From NCBI RefSeq assembly GCF_009708005.2, contig NZ_CP052757.1, positions 3,658,001-3,722,000 on the forward strand: a stretch of DNA of 64,000 bases, written 5' to 3'. The notes beneath the pieces were generated by a model. It saw only the letters and a program-made list of their open reading frames with translations. It was not told where the DNA came from and made no database searches. Position numbers and translations under genes: made by a program. Shown here in pieces: positions 15,458 through 23,719 of the stretch (positions are counted from its first letter, which is position 1; each line of letters starts with the position of its first letter). The stretch comes from Cellulosimicrobium protaetiae. GTDB taxonomy: Bacteria; Actinomycetota; Actinomycetes; Actinomycetales; Cellulomonadaceae.

Positions 15458-17512
15458 TCAACGATCCGCACGACCCACGATCTCCAGGATCTCCGCGCCG
15501 TACCGCTCGATCTTCGCGGGCCCGAGTCCGTTGATCCGAGCGAGCGCGGCCGTGCTGGTGGGCCGGGTCTCCGCGATCGCGGCGAGCGTCGTGTCCACGA
15601 CCACCGTGAAGGCCGGCTTGTCCGTCTCCTGCGCGACCTGACGCCGCCACTCGCGCAGGCTCTCGAACAGCTCGCGGTCGTACTCCCCCGTGAGCCGCAG
15701 CTTCGCCTGCCCGGCGCGCGGGCGGCGCGTGCCGTGCGCCCCCGGCTCGTCCGGCCACAGCCCGTCGAGGAAGCGGGTCCGACGCCGCGTCGCGCGGCCA
15801 CCCGGGTTGCGCGACCGGGCGAACGACAGCTCGAGGTGCTCGCGGGCACGCGTGATGCCCACGTAGAGCAGGCGCCGCTCCTCCGCGATCGCCTCGTCGG
15901 TCTCCGCGAGCGAGATCGGCATGAGCCCCTCGCTCGTGCCCGCGAGGAACACGGCGTCCCACTCGAGGCCCTTGGCCGCGTGCAGCGACGCGAGCGTGAC
16001 GCCCTCCACGGTCGGGGCGTGCTGCGCCGCGGCGCGCTCGTCGAGCTCGGCGACGAAGGTCGCGACCGTCGGCGCCGGTCCCTCGGCCGCCTGCGCGAGC
16101 GCCGCGACGTCGTCCGCGAGCGCGACGAGCGCCTGCGTGGACTCCCACCGCTCGCGTGCCGCGCCGCGCGCCGCGGGCGGCTCGGGCGCCCAGCCGGCCG
16201 CCGCGAGGACGTCGCGCACCGTCTCGGGCATCGCGACCTCGGGGTCGGCCGAGCGAGCCGCCCCGCGCAGGAGCACGATCGCGTCGCGCACCTCCTTGCG
16301 CTGGAAGAAGCGCTCGCCGCCCCGGACGAGGTAGCCGATGCCGGCGTCCGCGAGCGCCGACTCGAACGCCTCCGACTGCGCGTTGGTGCGGTAGAGGACC
16401 GCGATCTCGCTCGCGCGCGTCCCCGCCGCGAGCAGGCGCGAGATCCGCTGGGCGATGCCGGTCGCCTCGGCCTCGTCGTCGTCGTACGCCGTGAACGCGA
16501 CCGGCGGGCCCGCGGGCCGCTGGGCGACGAGCTCGAGCGCCTGGTGCGCCCCGCCCGCGCGCCCGGCGCGCGCGAGGAGCTGGTTCGCGAGGTTCACCAC
16601 CTGCGGCGTCGAGCGGTAGTCGCGCACGAGCCGGATGACCTGGGCGCCCGGGTGCGTGCGCGAGAACGTGAGGAGGTGGTGCGGCGTCGCGCCCGTGAAC
16701 GAGTAGATCGTCTGCGACGGGTCCCCGACGACGCACAGCTCCTCACGCCCCCCGAGCCACTGGTCGAGGACGAACTGCTGGAGCGGCGAGACGTCCTGGT
16801 ACTCGTCGACGACGAAGTGGCGGTACTGGCGCCGCACCTCGTCCGCGACCCCGCCCTGCGTCGCGAGCATGTCGCCGAGCATGAGGAGCACGTCCTCGAA
16901 GTCGATGACCGAGCGCTCGGTCTTCACGTCCTCGTACGCGGTGATGAGGCGCGCGACGGTCTGGTGGTCGTACCCGGCGGGCGGCTCGCGGTCGATCGCC
17001 TCGCACGCCCGGACGTAGTCGTCCGCGGTGACGAGGGAGACCTTGGCCCACTCGACCTCGGACGACAGGTCGCGCACCGCGACGCGGTCCACGCCGACCC
17101 CGAGCCGGCGGGCCGACTCGGCGATCACCGGGGCCTTGTGCTCGAGGATGCGCGGCGGCGCGCCCCCGACGACCTTGGGCCAGAAGTATCCGAGCTGTCG
17201 TAGCGCCGCCGCGTGGAACGTGCGCGCCTGGACGCCCGTCGCCCCGAGCTCGCGCAGGCGCGTGCGCATCTCGCCCGCGGCCCGCGCGGTGAAGGTCACG
17301 GCGAGCACGCTCGTCGGGGCGTACACCCCGGTGCGGACGCCGTAGGCGATGCGGTGCGTGATCGCGCGCGTCTTGCCCGTCCCGGCCCCGGCGAGCACGC
17401 ACACCGGACCGCGCAGCGCGACGGCGACGTCGCGCTGGTCGGGGTCGAGAGCTTCGAGGATCTCGTCGGCGGTACGCAGGGACGGCGGACGTGAGACCGG
17501 TGGCGTGGACAT
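15458..17512 (-). CDS. uvrD2: UvrD-family DNA helicase UvrD2
   Basis: A 684-residue superfamily 1A 3'-to-5' helicase. Walker A is GAGTGKTR at residues 42-49. Walker B is VVDEYQDVSPLQQ, motif III is VVGDPSQTIYSFTGA, motif IV-like is LVRDYRSTPQVVNLANQLL, motif V is TLASLHAAKGLEWDAVFL and motif VI is ERRLLYVGITRAREHLELS. The last 70 residues form an HRDC domain (GLGPAKIERYGAEILEI), as in mycobacterial UvrD2. Mycobacterial UvrD2 also has a tetracysteine segment before HRDC, but no cysteines occur there in this protein. ATG at 17512 gives the normal N-terminus. It is transcribed toward whiB7. Confidence 0.94.
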   Translation of the reverse strand: MSTPPVSRPPSLRTADEILEALDPDQRDVAVALRGPVCVLAGAGTGKTRAITHRIAYGVRTGVYAPTSVLAVTFTARAAGEMRTRLRELGATGVQARTFHAAALRQLGYFWPKVVGGAPPRILEHKAPVIAESARRLGVGVDRVAVRDLSSEVEWAKVSLVTADDYVRACEAIDREPPAGYDHQTVARLITAYEDVKTERSVIDFEDVLLMLGDMLATQGGVADEVRRQYRHFVVDEYQDVSPLQQFVLDQWLGGREELCVVGDPSQTIYSFTGATPHHLLTFSRTHPGAQVIRLVRDYRSTPQVVNLANQLLARAGRAGGAHQALELVAQRPAGPPVAFTAYDDDEAEATGIAQRISRLLAAGTRASEIAVLYRTNAQSEAFESALADAGIGYLVRGGERFFQRKEVRDAIVLLRGAARSADPEVAMPETVRDVLAAAGWAPEPPAARGAARERWESTQALVALADDVAALAQAAEGPAPTVATFVAELDERAAAQHAPTVEGVTLASLHAAKGLEWDAVFLAGTSEGLMPISLAETDEAIAEERRLLYVGITRAREHLELSFARSRNPGGRATRRRTRFLDGLWPDEPGAHGTRRPRAGQAKLRLTGEYDRELFESLREWRRQVAQETDKPAFTVVVDTTLAAIAETRPTSTAALARINGLGPAKIERYGAEILEIVGRADR

Positions 17513-17653
17513 CACCCGCGATTCTCGCAGGCGCCGGTGACACGCGCGCCGGTCCGCGCGCACGGTGGGAACAGCACGGAAGCCACCGGTGTTACCGTCA
17601 CGACCGATCGACCGCGGCACGCGCCGCCCGGACCAGCACCAGGAGAGCCCTCG

Positions 17654-17920
17654 ATGAGCACCGCCCCGACCCTTCCCGACGCCGGCTCGATCGTCATGTA
17701 CTCGACGAGCTGGTGCGGGTACTGCCGCCGCCTGAAGACGCAGCTCGACTCCGAGGGCATCGGCTACACCGAGGTGAACATCGAGGAGACCCCGGGGACC
17801 GCGGAGTTCGTGGAGTCGGTGAACGGCGGCAACCAGACGGTCCCGACCGTCGTCTTCCCCGACGGCTCCGCCGCGACCAACCCGTCGCTCGCCGAGGTCA
17901 AGCAGCGCCTCGCCGCCTGA
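17654..17920 (+). CDS. mrx1: Mycoredoxin (glutaredoxin-like, Mrx1 type)
   Basis: An 88-residue thioredoxin-fold protein with redox motif Cys21-Gly-Tyr-Cys24 (SWCGYCRRLK) and the cis-proline segment QTVPTVVFPDG. CGYC and the position between uvrD2 and nudC identify it as mycoredoxin-1, which removes mycothiol from S-mycothiolated proteins in actinobacteria. ATG at 17654 has AGGAGA upstream. It diverges from uvrD2 and converges with nudC. Confidence 0.92.
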   Translation: MSTAPTLPDAGSIVMYSTSWCGYCRRLKTQLDSEGIGYTEVNIEETPGTAEFVESVNGGNQTVPTVVFPDGSAATNPSLAEVKQRLAA

Positions 17921-17927
17921 CCCACCT

Positions 17928-17988
17928 GCTGAGTGCTGGGTATCTGTCGTCCACGGCTCGTCGGGACGACGAATACCCAGCACTCAGC
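17928..17988. terminator. Long bidirectional stem-loop between mrx1 and nudC
   Basis: Arms 17928-17952 and 17964-17988 pair over about 25 bp with a single two-base mismatch. It fills the gap between the convergent genes. Confidence 0.85.
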
Positions 17989-18010
17989 GGTCAGCGTCGG
18001 CACCCGGTGG

Positions 18011-19045
18011 TCAGGGGTCGGGGAGGCGGTCGCCGAACCAGTCCTCGACGAGCGAGCGCGCGATGGACGCGCGGCCCGGGAGCAGCACCTCCCCGGAGCC
18101 GACCGCGGCGGCGAGCCCGGGGCGCGTGAACCACCGCGCGTCGGTGAGCTCGACGCCGTCGACCCGCAGGTCCGTCGTCAGCGCCCGCGCGGCGAACCCC
18201 AGCATGAGCGACGCCGGGAACGGCCACGGCTGGCTCCCGCGGTAGGCGACCTCGCCGACGACGACCCCCGCCTCCTCCGCGACCTCGCGCCGGACCGCGC
18301 TCTCCAGCGACTCGCCGGGCTCGACGTACCCGGCGAGCGTGGAGAAGCGCCGCTCGGGCCAGTGTGCGGCGTGCCCGAGCAGCAGCCGCTCGTCGTCGCC
18401 CTCGCCGTGCACGACCGTCATGATGACCGCCGGGTCCGTGCGTGGGTACAGCTCCACGCCCTGCGCGACGCACCGCCGCGTCCACCCGCCGTTCTCGACC
18501 GTCGTCCGGCCGCCGCAGCGCGGGCACCGGGTGTGGTTCGCGTGCCACGCCGCGAGCGCGACGGCCTCGGTCGCGAGCCCGGCGAGGGGCGCGTCGAGCC
18601 CGCCGACGAGCTCGCGCAGCCCCGACCACGACCGCTCGCGCGCGAGGACCGCGAACGGGTCGGACGCGTCGACGCCCTCGATGTCGACCTCCTCCGCGTC
18701 CGCGTCGTCGGGCAGGACGAGCGCGACGTACGTCGTGCCGTCGCCCTCCCCGAGGAAGAGCCAGCGCGCCTGGTCCTCGTCGGCCGCGACGCCGACGTCG
18801 GAGAGGTCCGCCGGGTCGAGCAGCGCGACGCCGTCCGTCGGGCTCGCCCCGGCGAGCGCGAGCCGACCGCGGTGGACGAGCACGACGCGCGTCGCGGGAT
18901 CTGTCCGGAGCGTCCGCACGAGGTCGGGCTCGGCGCGCCGGTGGGCCGCGCGGTCGAGGACCGCACCGTCGAGCGGCAGCGGGAGGTCGCGGAGGGTGGT
19001 CCTGGGGAGCGTGCCCGACGACGGCCGGGCGGCGGGGATGGTCAC
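18011..19045 (-). CDS. nudC: NADH pyrophosphatase / deNADding Nudix hydrolase NudC
   Basis: A 344-residue Nudix enzyme that cleaves NAD(H), and in other bacteria NAD caps on RNA. The Nudix box GYVEPGESLESAVRREVAEE is at about 239-258, and the NudC signature SQPWPFPASLMLGF follows. The zinc ribbon has C-x2-C-x14-C-x2-Q: Cys174, Cys177 and Cys192 are present, but the fourth ligand position (195) is Gln, so zinc binding may be weakened or completed by another residue. GTG at 19045 is preceded by TACGGT plus six bases, supporting this start over longer frames. Neighbours are mycoredoxin (convergent) and a phosphotransferase (divergent). Confidence 0.92.
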   Translation of the reverse strand: MTIPAARPSSGTLPRTTLRDLPLPLDGAVLDRAAHRRAEPDLVRTLRTDPATRVVLVHRGRLALAGASPTDGVALLDPADLSDVGVAADEDQARWLFLGEGDGTTYVALVLPDDADAEEVDIEGVDASDPFAVLARERSWSGLRELVGGLDAPLAGLATEAVALAAWHANHTRCPRCGGRTTVENGGWTRRCVAQGVELYPRTDPAVIMTVVHGEGDDERLLLGHAAHWPERRFSTLAGYVEPGESLESAVRREVAEEAGVVVGEVAYRGSQPWPFPASLMLGFAARALTTDLRVDGVELTDARWFTRPGLAAAVGSGEVLLPGRASIARSLVEDWFGDRLPDP

Positions 19046-19116
19046 CCTCCGACCGTAGGCCACGCGGACGGCGTGGGTGCCCCGGGACCCGGGCGGGGAG
19101 CGACTACCGTGGTCGG

Positions 19117-20037
19117 GTGCCTCGCTCACCGCTGACCCTCGCCGCGCTCGCGACCGCCGCCGTGCCGGGGCTCGACGCACGCAGCGCTCGGCCCGTCGAG
19201 GACCCGGGCGACTACGACACGGCCGTCGTCACCGATGCCGACGGGGCCCGGTGGACCGTGCGCGCCCCGCGCAGCCTCCAGGCAGGTGCGGCGCTCGAGG
19301 CCGAGGCGGAGCTCCTCACCTCGCTCCAGCTCTACGCCGACTCCGGGGTGCTCTCCTTCGCGGTCCCGCGCATCAGCGGCACGGCGCTCCTGCCGGAGGG
19401 CGGGCGCGCGGTCGTGCACCCGGCGCTCGACGGCACGGCGCTCGACGTGGACGGCCTGCGCCCGGGGCCGGGGCTCGCCGCCGACCTGGGGCGGGTGCTC
19501 GCGTCGATCCACGAGCTGCCCCGCACGATCGTCGACGACGCGGGCCTGCCCGGGTACGACGTCGAGGAGTACCGCGCGCGCCGGATGGCCGAGCTCGACG
19601 AGGCCGCGGCGACCGGGAAGGTGCCGGCGGCCCTCCTGCGCCGCTGGGAGACCGCGCTCGAGGACGTGTCCCTGTGGCGGTACCAGCCCGTCGTCGTGCA
19701 CGGCGACCTCGGCCCCGAGCAGGTCCTCGTCGCGCGCGGCCGCGTCGTCGCCGTGACCGACTGGGCGAGCGCGCGCGTCGCCGACCCCGCGGACGACCTC
19801 GCGTGGCTGCTCGTGTCCGCCCCGCCCGAGGCGATCGACTCGATCATGGAGGCGTACCAGCTGCGCCGCACCGAGCTCACGGACAAGAACCTCGTGGACC
19901 GCGCGCTCCTCGTCGGCGAGCTCGCGCTCGCGCGCTGGCTCCTGCACGGCGTGCGGCACGGGCTCGACGACGTCGTCGCCGACGCGCTCGACATGCTCGC
20001 CGACCTGGACGAGGCGACGCAGGGCGCCGACGACTGA
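19117..20037 (+). CDS. Phosphotransferase of the aminoglycoside/macrolide kinase fold
   Basis: A 306-residue APH-fold protein. The catalytic loop is VVVHGDLGPEQVLV (HGD with the catalytic Asp), where the Asn usually found five residues after the Asp is replaced by Gln. The metal-binding equivalent of DFG is VTDWASARVADPADDLAWLL. The N-terminal lobe has WTVRAPRSLQAGAALEAEAELL in place of the usual Lys/Glu pair (split: WTVRAPRS, then AALEAEAELL). The substrate is unknown and could be an antibiotic or a metabolite. GTG at 19117 has TACCGT six bases upstream (leaderless type). Closeness to whiB7 makes a resistance role worth testing, but no WhiB7-type AT patch is seen before it. Confidence 0.85.
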   Translation: MPRSPLTLAALATAAVPGLDARSARPVEDPGDYDTAVVTDADGARWTVRAPRSLQAGAALEAEAELLTSLQLYADSGVLSFAVPRISGTALLPEGGRAVVHPALDGTALDVDGLRPGPGLAADLGRVLASIHELPRTIVDDAGLPGYDVEEYRARRMAELDEAAATGKVPAALLRRWETALEDVSLWRYQPVVVHGDLGPEQVLVARGRVVAVTDWASARVADPADDLAWLLVSAPPEAIDSIMEAYQLRRTELTDKNLVDRALLVGELALARWLLHGVRHGLDDVVADALDMLADLDEATQGADD

Positions 20038-20107
20038 CCGCGCGGCCGCCGTGCGACGTGCGCGGTCGCGGTCGCGGCTGTCGTCGGCCGCGCCCGGCGC
20101 GCAAGGG

Positions 20108-23100
20108 TCACCCCGCGATCAGCGCCTCGATCTCCGCCTCGCCCAGCAGCCGGCGCGGCCGCACGGTCTCGTCGGACGCGACGTAGTAGAACGCGGCGTT
20201 GACCTTCTCGAGCGGCAGTCCGGTCCATCGCGACCACGCGAGCCGGTAGACCGCGAGCTGCACCTCGCGCACGCTGCGCGCGGCGGCGTCGGTCGGCGCG
20301 CGGCCCGTCTTCCAGTCGACCACCACGACGGCGTCCCGGGCCCCGCCTGCGTGCTCCGGCAGCTCGGGGAACACCGCGTCGATGCGCGAGCGCAGGACCG
20401 TCGCCCCGACGGGGGTCTCGACGTCGACCTCGACGGCGAGAGGCGTGCGGCCGGCCCACCCGGAAGCGAGGAACGTGCGCTGGAGCGTGTCGAGGTCCGC
20501 GTCCGGGTCGAGGTCCTCGTCGTCCGCGCCGGGCAGGTCCTCGACGTCCAGGAGCGAGGACGTCGTGAAGTAGCGCTCGGCCCACAGGTGGAACCTCGTG
20601 CCCCGGCGCGCGTGCACCGTGGGCTCGACCGGGACCGGGCGCCGCAGGTGCAGCGCGTACTCGTCACGGTCGGCCGCGAGCCGCACGAGGCTCGACGCCG
20701 AGACGTGCGCCGGGAGCTCGACCTCCCGGCCCGACCGCTCGGCCCGCTCCGCGAGCAGGACCCGGGCGAGCGCGACGAGGTCACGACCCTCGCCGTCGAC
20801 CAGCACGCCGGTGGGCGCGGTGAGCCCGGCAGGTCCGCCCGCGGCATGGCCGGCCACCGGGTCGAGCGCCCCGCCGGGCTCGCTGCCGGGCTCGCTGCTC
20901 GGCTCGCTGCCGGAAGGTGTCGGGCTGGGGGCGCCGTGGTCGGGGACGGCACCACTACCCGCGCCGATGCCCGCCCCGCCGACGGCACGCCGGGCACGCG
21001 CCTCGCGGGCCCGCTCGACGGCCGCCGCGGTGCTGCGCAGGACCGCACGCGCCGACCCCTCGGGCGCGTCGTCGGACGCGGGCCACTCGCCGGTGACCTC
21101 GACGTCCTCGAGCGGGTTCGTGTCGTCGGGGCCTGGCGGCCGGGACCAGCCGTCCGCGCCGACGACCCCGGACTCGACGAGCTCCAGGAGGAACGGCGAG
21201 AGCACGCGCGGGCGCGAGCCCGTCTGCCACCACGACGCGGTGAGGTACAGCTCCCGGCGCGCCCGGGTGAACGCGACGTACGCGAGCCGGCGCTCCTCCC
21301 CGAGCTGGTGCTCGCCGCTCGCCGCGCGGAACTCGTCGCGCCGCGCCACGAGCTCCTTGGTGTCGGACGCGAGGTCGAAGCGGAACTCCGGCAGGTCGGC
21401 CGCGTCGCCGCGCAGCGGGTACGGGAGCTGGCTCACGTCGGTGAGCCACCCGCTGTCCGCGCGCACGCCCGAGGACGACTGCGCCGTCGTCGGGAACACG
21501 CCGTCGACGAGCCCGGGGACGACGACGACGTCCCACTCGAGGCCCTTCGCGGCGTGCGCGGTGATGACCTGCACGGCGTCCGGGTCGGGCTCGCGCACCG
21601 GGAGGTCCAGCCCGTTCTCCCTGCTCGAGGCGACGCCGAGCCAGGCGAGGAACGCGCCGAGCGTCACGACGTCGGCCGTCTGGGTGAACGTCGCGGCGAC
21701 GTCCCGGAACGCGTCGAGGTGCTCGCGTGCCCGGTCGCTCACGGCCTCCGGGTCGACGAGCCGGCGCGACGCGAGGAGGGCCTCGTTCGTGGCCGCCTCG
21801 ACGTCGAGCCCGAGCGCGCGCTCCGCCTCGACGACGAGCTCCGGCAGCGAGAGGTAGGTGAGCCCGCGCAGCGCGCGCAGGGTGCGCGCCAGCGCCGACA
21901 GGCGGGCGTGGCCCTGCGCCGTGAGCGTGCGCCCGTCCCCCGCGGGCTCGCCCGGCGCGGGCAGGTCGTCGAGAGCGTCGACGATCGAGCGGTGGTCGGC
22001 CACGTCGCCCTCGACGACCGCGGCACCGTCGTCGGGGCCCTGCCCGGCGCTCCGCCGCCGCGCGCCGAGCGCGCCCTCGATGCGCGCGAGGTCCGCGGCG
22101 CGGCTCCCCAGCGCGTGCAGGTCGGCCGCGCCGAGGTGGAGACGCGGCCCGGTCAGGAGCCGGACGAGCGCGTCGCCGCGCGAGGGGTCGTGCACGGCCT
22201 CGAGCAGCGCGACGACGTCGACGACCTCCGGCGTCGTCAGCAGACCGCCGAGCCCGACGACCTCCACGGGCAGTCCGCGACGGCGCAGCGCGACCTCGAC
22301 CGCCGCGAACTGGCTGCGCTTGCGGCACAGGACCGCGGCGGTGGCGCGCCCGCCCGGCGCGCCCGCCGGCCGCCAGCGCGCCGCGACGAGCTCCGCGACC
22401 GCAGCCGCCTCCTCCTCCGCGGTGGCCGCGACGTGCGCCGACACCCTGCCCGGCCCGGCGTCCGGGCGCAGCGCGAGCGGCGGCACCTCGACCCGGTCGC
22501 CGGAGCTCGGCCGGGCGCCGCCCCGCAGCGGGCCCGCGGTGACGTTCGCCGCGGCGAGCACCGCGGCGTCGTTGCGCCACGACGTCGACAGGAAGCGCAC
22601 GGCCGACCGGTCGCCCGCCGCGCGCGGGAACCGCTCGGGGAACCGGGCGAGGCCGCCCGCGCTCGCGCCGCGCCAGCCGTAGATCGACTGGTGCGGGTCG
22701 CCGACGGCCGTCACGGGGTGCCCGCCGCCGAACAGCCCCGCGAGGAGCTCGACCTGGGCGTGCGACGTGTCCTGGTACTCGTCGAGCAGGACGACCCGGA
22801 ACCGCGCCCGCTCCGTCTCCCCCACGACCGGGACCTCGCGCGCGAGGCGGGCCGCGAGCGCCACCTGGTCGCCGAAGTCGAGGGAGTCGGTCGCGCGCTT
22901 GCGGCGCCGGTACTCCGCGACGACGTCGAGCAGCCGGACGCGCTCCGCGACGTCGCCGACGAGCTTCTCGACCTCCTTGGTCCGGGCCTTCTGCCGCGGG
23001 CCGAGCGGCAGCGCGTCGAGCTGCTCGACGATGCCGGCGAGCCGGTCGCGGGCGTCGGCGGGCTCGAGCAGGTGCTCGCCGAGCGCGCCCGACAGCCCGA

Positions 23101-23719
23101 GCACCGCCGCGACGACGGTGCTCAGGGCACGGTCGGTGCCGAGGTCGTCGTCCCAGCCCTCGACGACCTCGGACGCGAGCTGCCACTGCTGCGCCTCGCC
23201 CAGGAGCCGCGCACCGGGCTCGACGCCGACGCGCAGGCCGTGGTCGCCGACGAGCGACGCGGCGTAGGCGTTGTAGGTCGCGACCGTCGGCCGGTCGAGC
23301 AGCGACAGGGCCGACGACGCCCCGCCGCGGGCGCGCGCGAGCTGCGCGAGCCGTACCTGGACGCGCTCGGCGAGCTCGCCGGCCGCCTTGCGCGTGAAGG
23401 TCAGGCCGAGCACGGCGTCCGGGGGGACGAGCTCGTTCGCGATGAGCCAGACGACGCGCGCCGCCATCGTCTCCGTCTTGCCGGATCCGGCTCCGGCGAC
23501 GACGAGCGTGGGCTCGAGCGGCGCCTCGATCACCTCGACCTGCTCCGGGGTCGGCCGGGGGCGACCGAGCAGGTCGGCGATCTGCGTCGCGGACAACGTC
23601 GGACGGGACGGCTCGACGGCCCCCGCGAGGCGGGCGGTGCTCTCGACCGGGACCCCGTCGGCCGCGACCAGCCGGACCGTGGGCTCCGGCTCCGGGAGCT
23701 CGAACAGCTCGCTGCTCAC
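20108..23719 (-). CDS. adnB: Helicase-nuclease subunit AdnB
   Basis: A 1203-residue UvrD-like motor joined to a C-terminal RecB-type nuclease; it partners AdnA in the actinobacterial end-resection machine that replaces RecBCD/AddAB. Q-motif TPEQVEVIE is at 57-65 and Walker A GAGSGKTE at 76-83. Walker B is VVLLDEYQDTSHAQ, then AVGDPHQSIYGWRGAS, VQVITAHAAKGLEWDVVVV and ERRLAYVAFTRARREL. The nuclease has VVVVDWKTGRAP and a downstream QLAVYRLAW. Between motor and nuclease is a Ser/Gly/Pro-rich linker (about 905-960). GTG at 23719 overlaps the adnA stop by four bases, as expected for coupled subunits. Confidence 0.94.
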   Translation of the reverse strand: MSSELFELPEPEPTVRLVAADGVPVESTARLAGAVEPSRPTLSATQIADLLGRPRPTPEQVEVIEAPLEPTLVVAGAGSGKTETMAARVVWLIANELVPPDAVLGLTFTRKAAGELAERVQVRLAQLARARGGASSALSLLDRPTVATYNAYAASLVGDHGLRVGVEPGARLLGEAQQWQLASEVVEGWDDDLGTDRALSTVVAAVLGLSGALGEHLLEPADARDRLAGIVEQLDALPLGPRQKARTKEVEKLVGDVAERVRLLDVVAEYRRRKRATDSLDFGDQVALAARLAREVPVVGETERARFRVVLLDEYQDTSHAQVELLAGLFGGGHPVTAVGDPHQSIYGWRGASAGGLARFPERFPRAAGDRSAVRFLSTSWRNDAAVLAAANVTAGPLRGGARPSSGDRVEVPPLALRPDAGPGRVSAHVAATAEEEAAAVAELVAARWRPAGAPGGRATAAVLCRKRSQFAAVEVALRRRGLPVEVVGLGGLLTTPEVVDVVALLEAVHDPSRGDALVRLLTGPRLHLGAADLHALGSRAADLARIEGALGARRRSAGQGPDDGAAVVEGDVADHRSIVDALDDLPAPGEPAGDGRTLTAQGHARLSALARTLRALRGLTYLSLPELVVEAERALGLDVEAATNEALLASRRLVDPEAVSDRAREHLDAFRDVAATFTQTADVVTLGAFLAWLGVASSRENGLDLPVREPDPDAVQVITAHAAKGLEWDVVVVPGLVDGVFPTTAQSSSGVRADSGWLTDVSQLPYPLRGDAADLPEFRFDLASDTKELVARRDEFRAASGEHQLGEERRLAYVAFTRARRELYLTASWWQTGSRPRVLSPFLLELVESGVVGADGWSRPPGPDDTNPLEDVEVTGEWPASDDAPEGSARAVLRSTAAAVERAREARARRAVGGAGIGAGSGAVPDHGAPSPTPSGSEPSSEPGSEPGGALDPVAGHAAGGPAGLTAPTGVLVDGEGRDLVALARVLLAERAERSGREVELPAHVSASSLVRLAADRDEYALHLRRPVPVEPTVHARRGTRFHLWAERYFTTSSLLDVEDLPGADDEDLDPDADLDTLQRTFLASGWAGRTPLAVEVDVETPVGATVLRSRIDAVFPELPEHAGGARDAVVVVDWKTGRAPTDAAARSVREVQLAVYRLAWSRWTGLPLEKVNAAFYYVASDETVRPRRLLGEAEIEALIAG

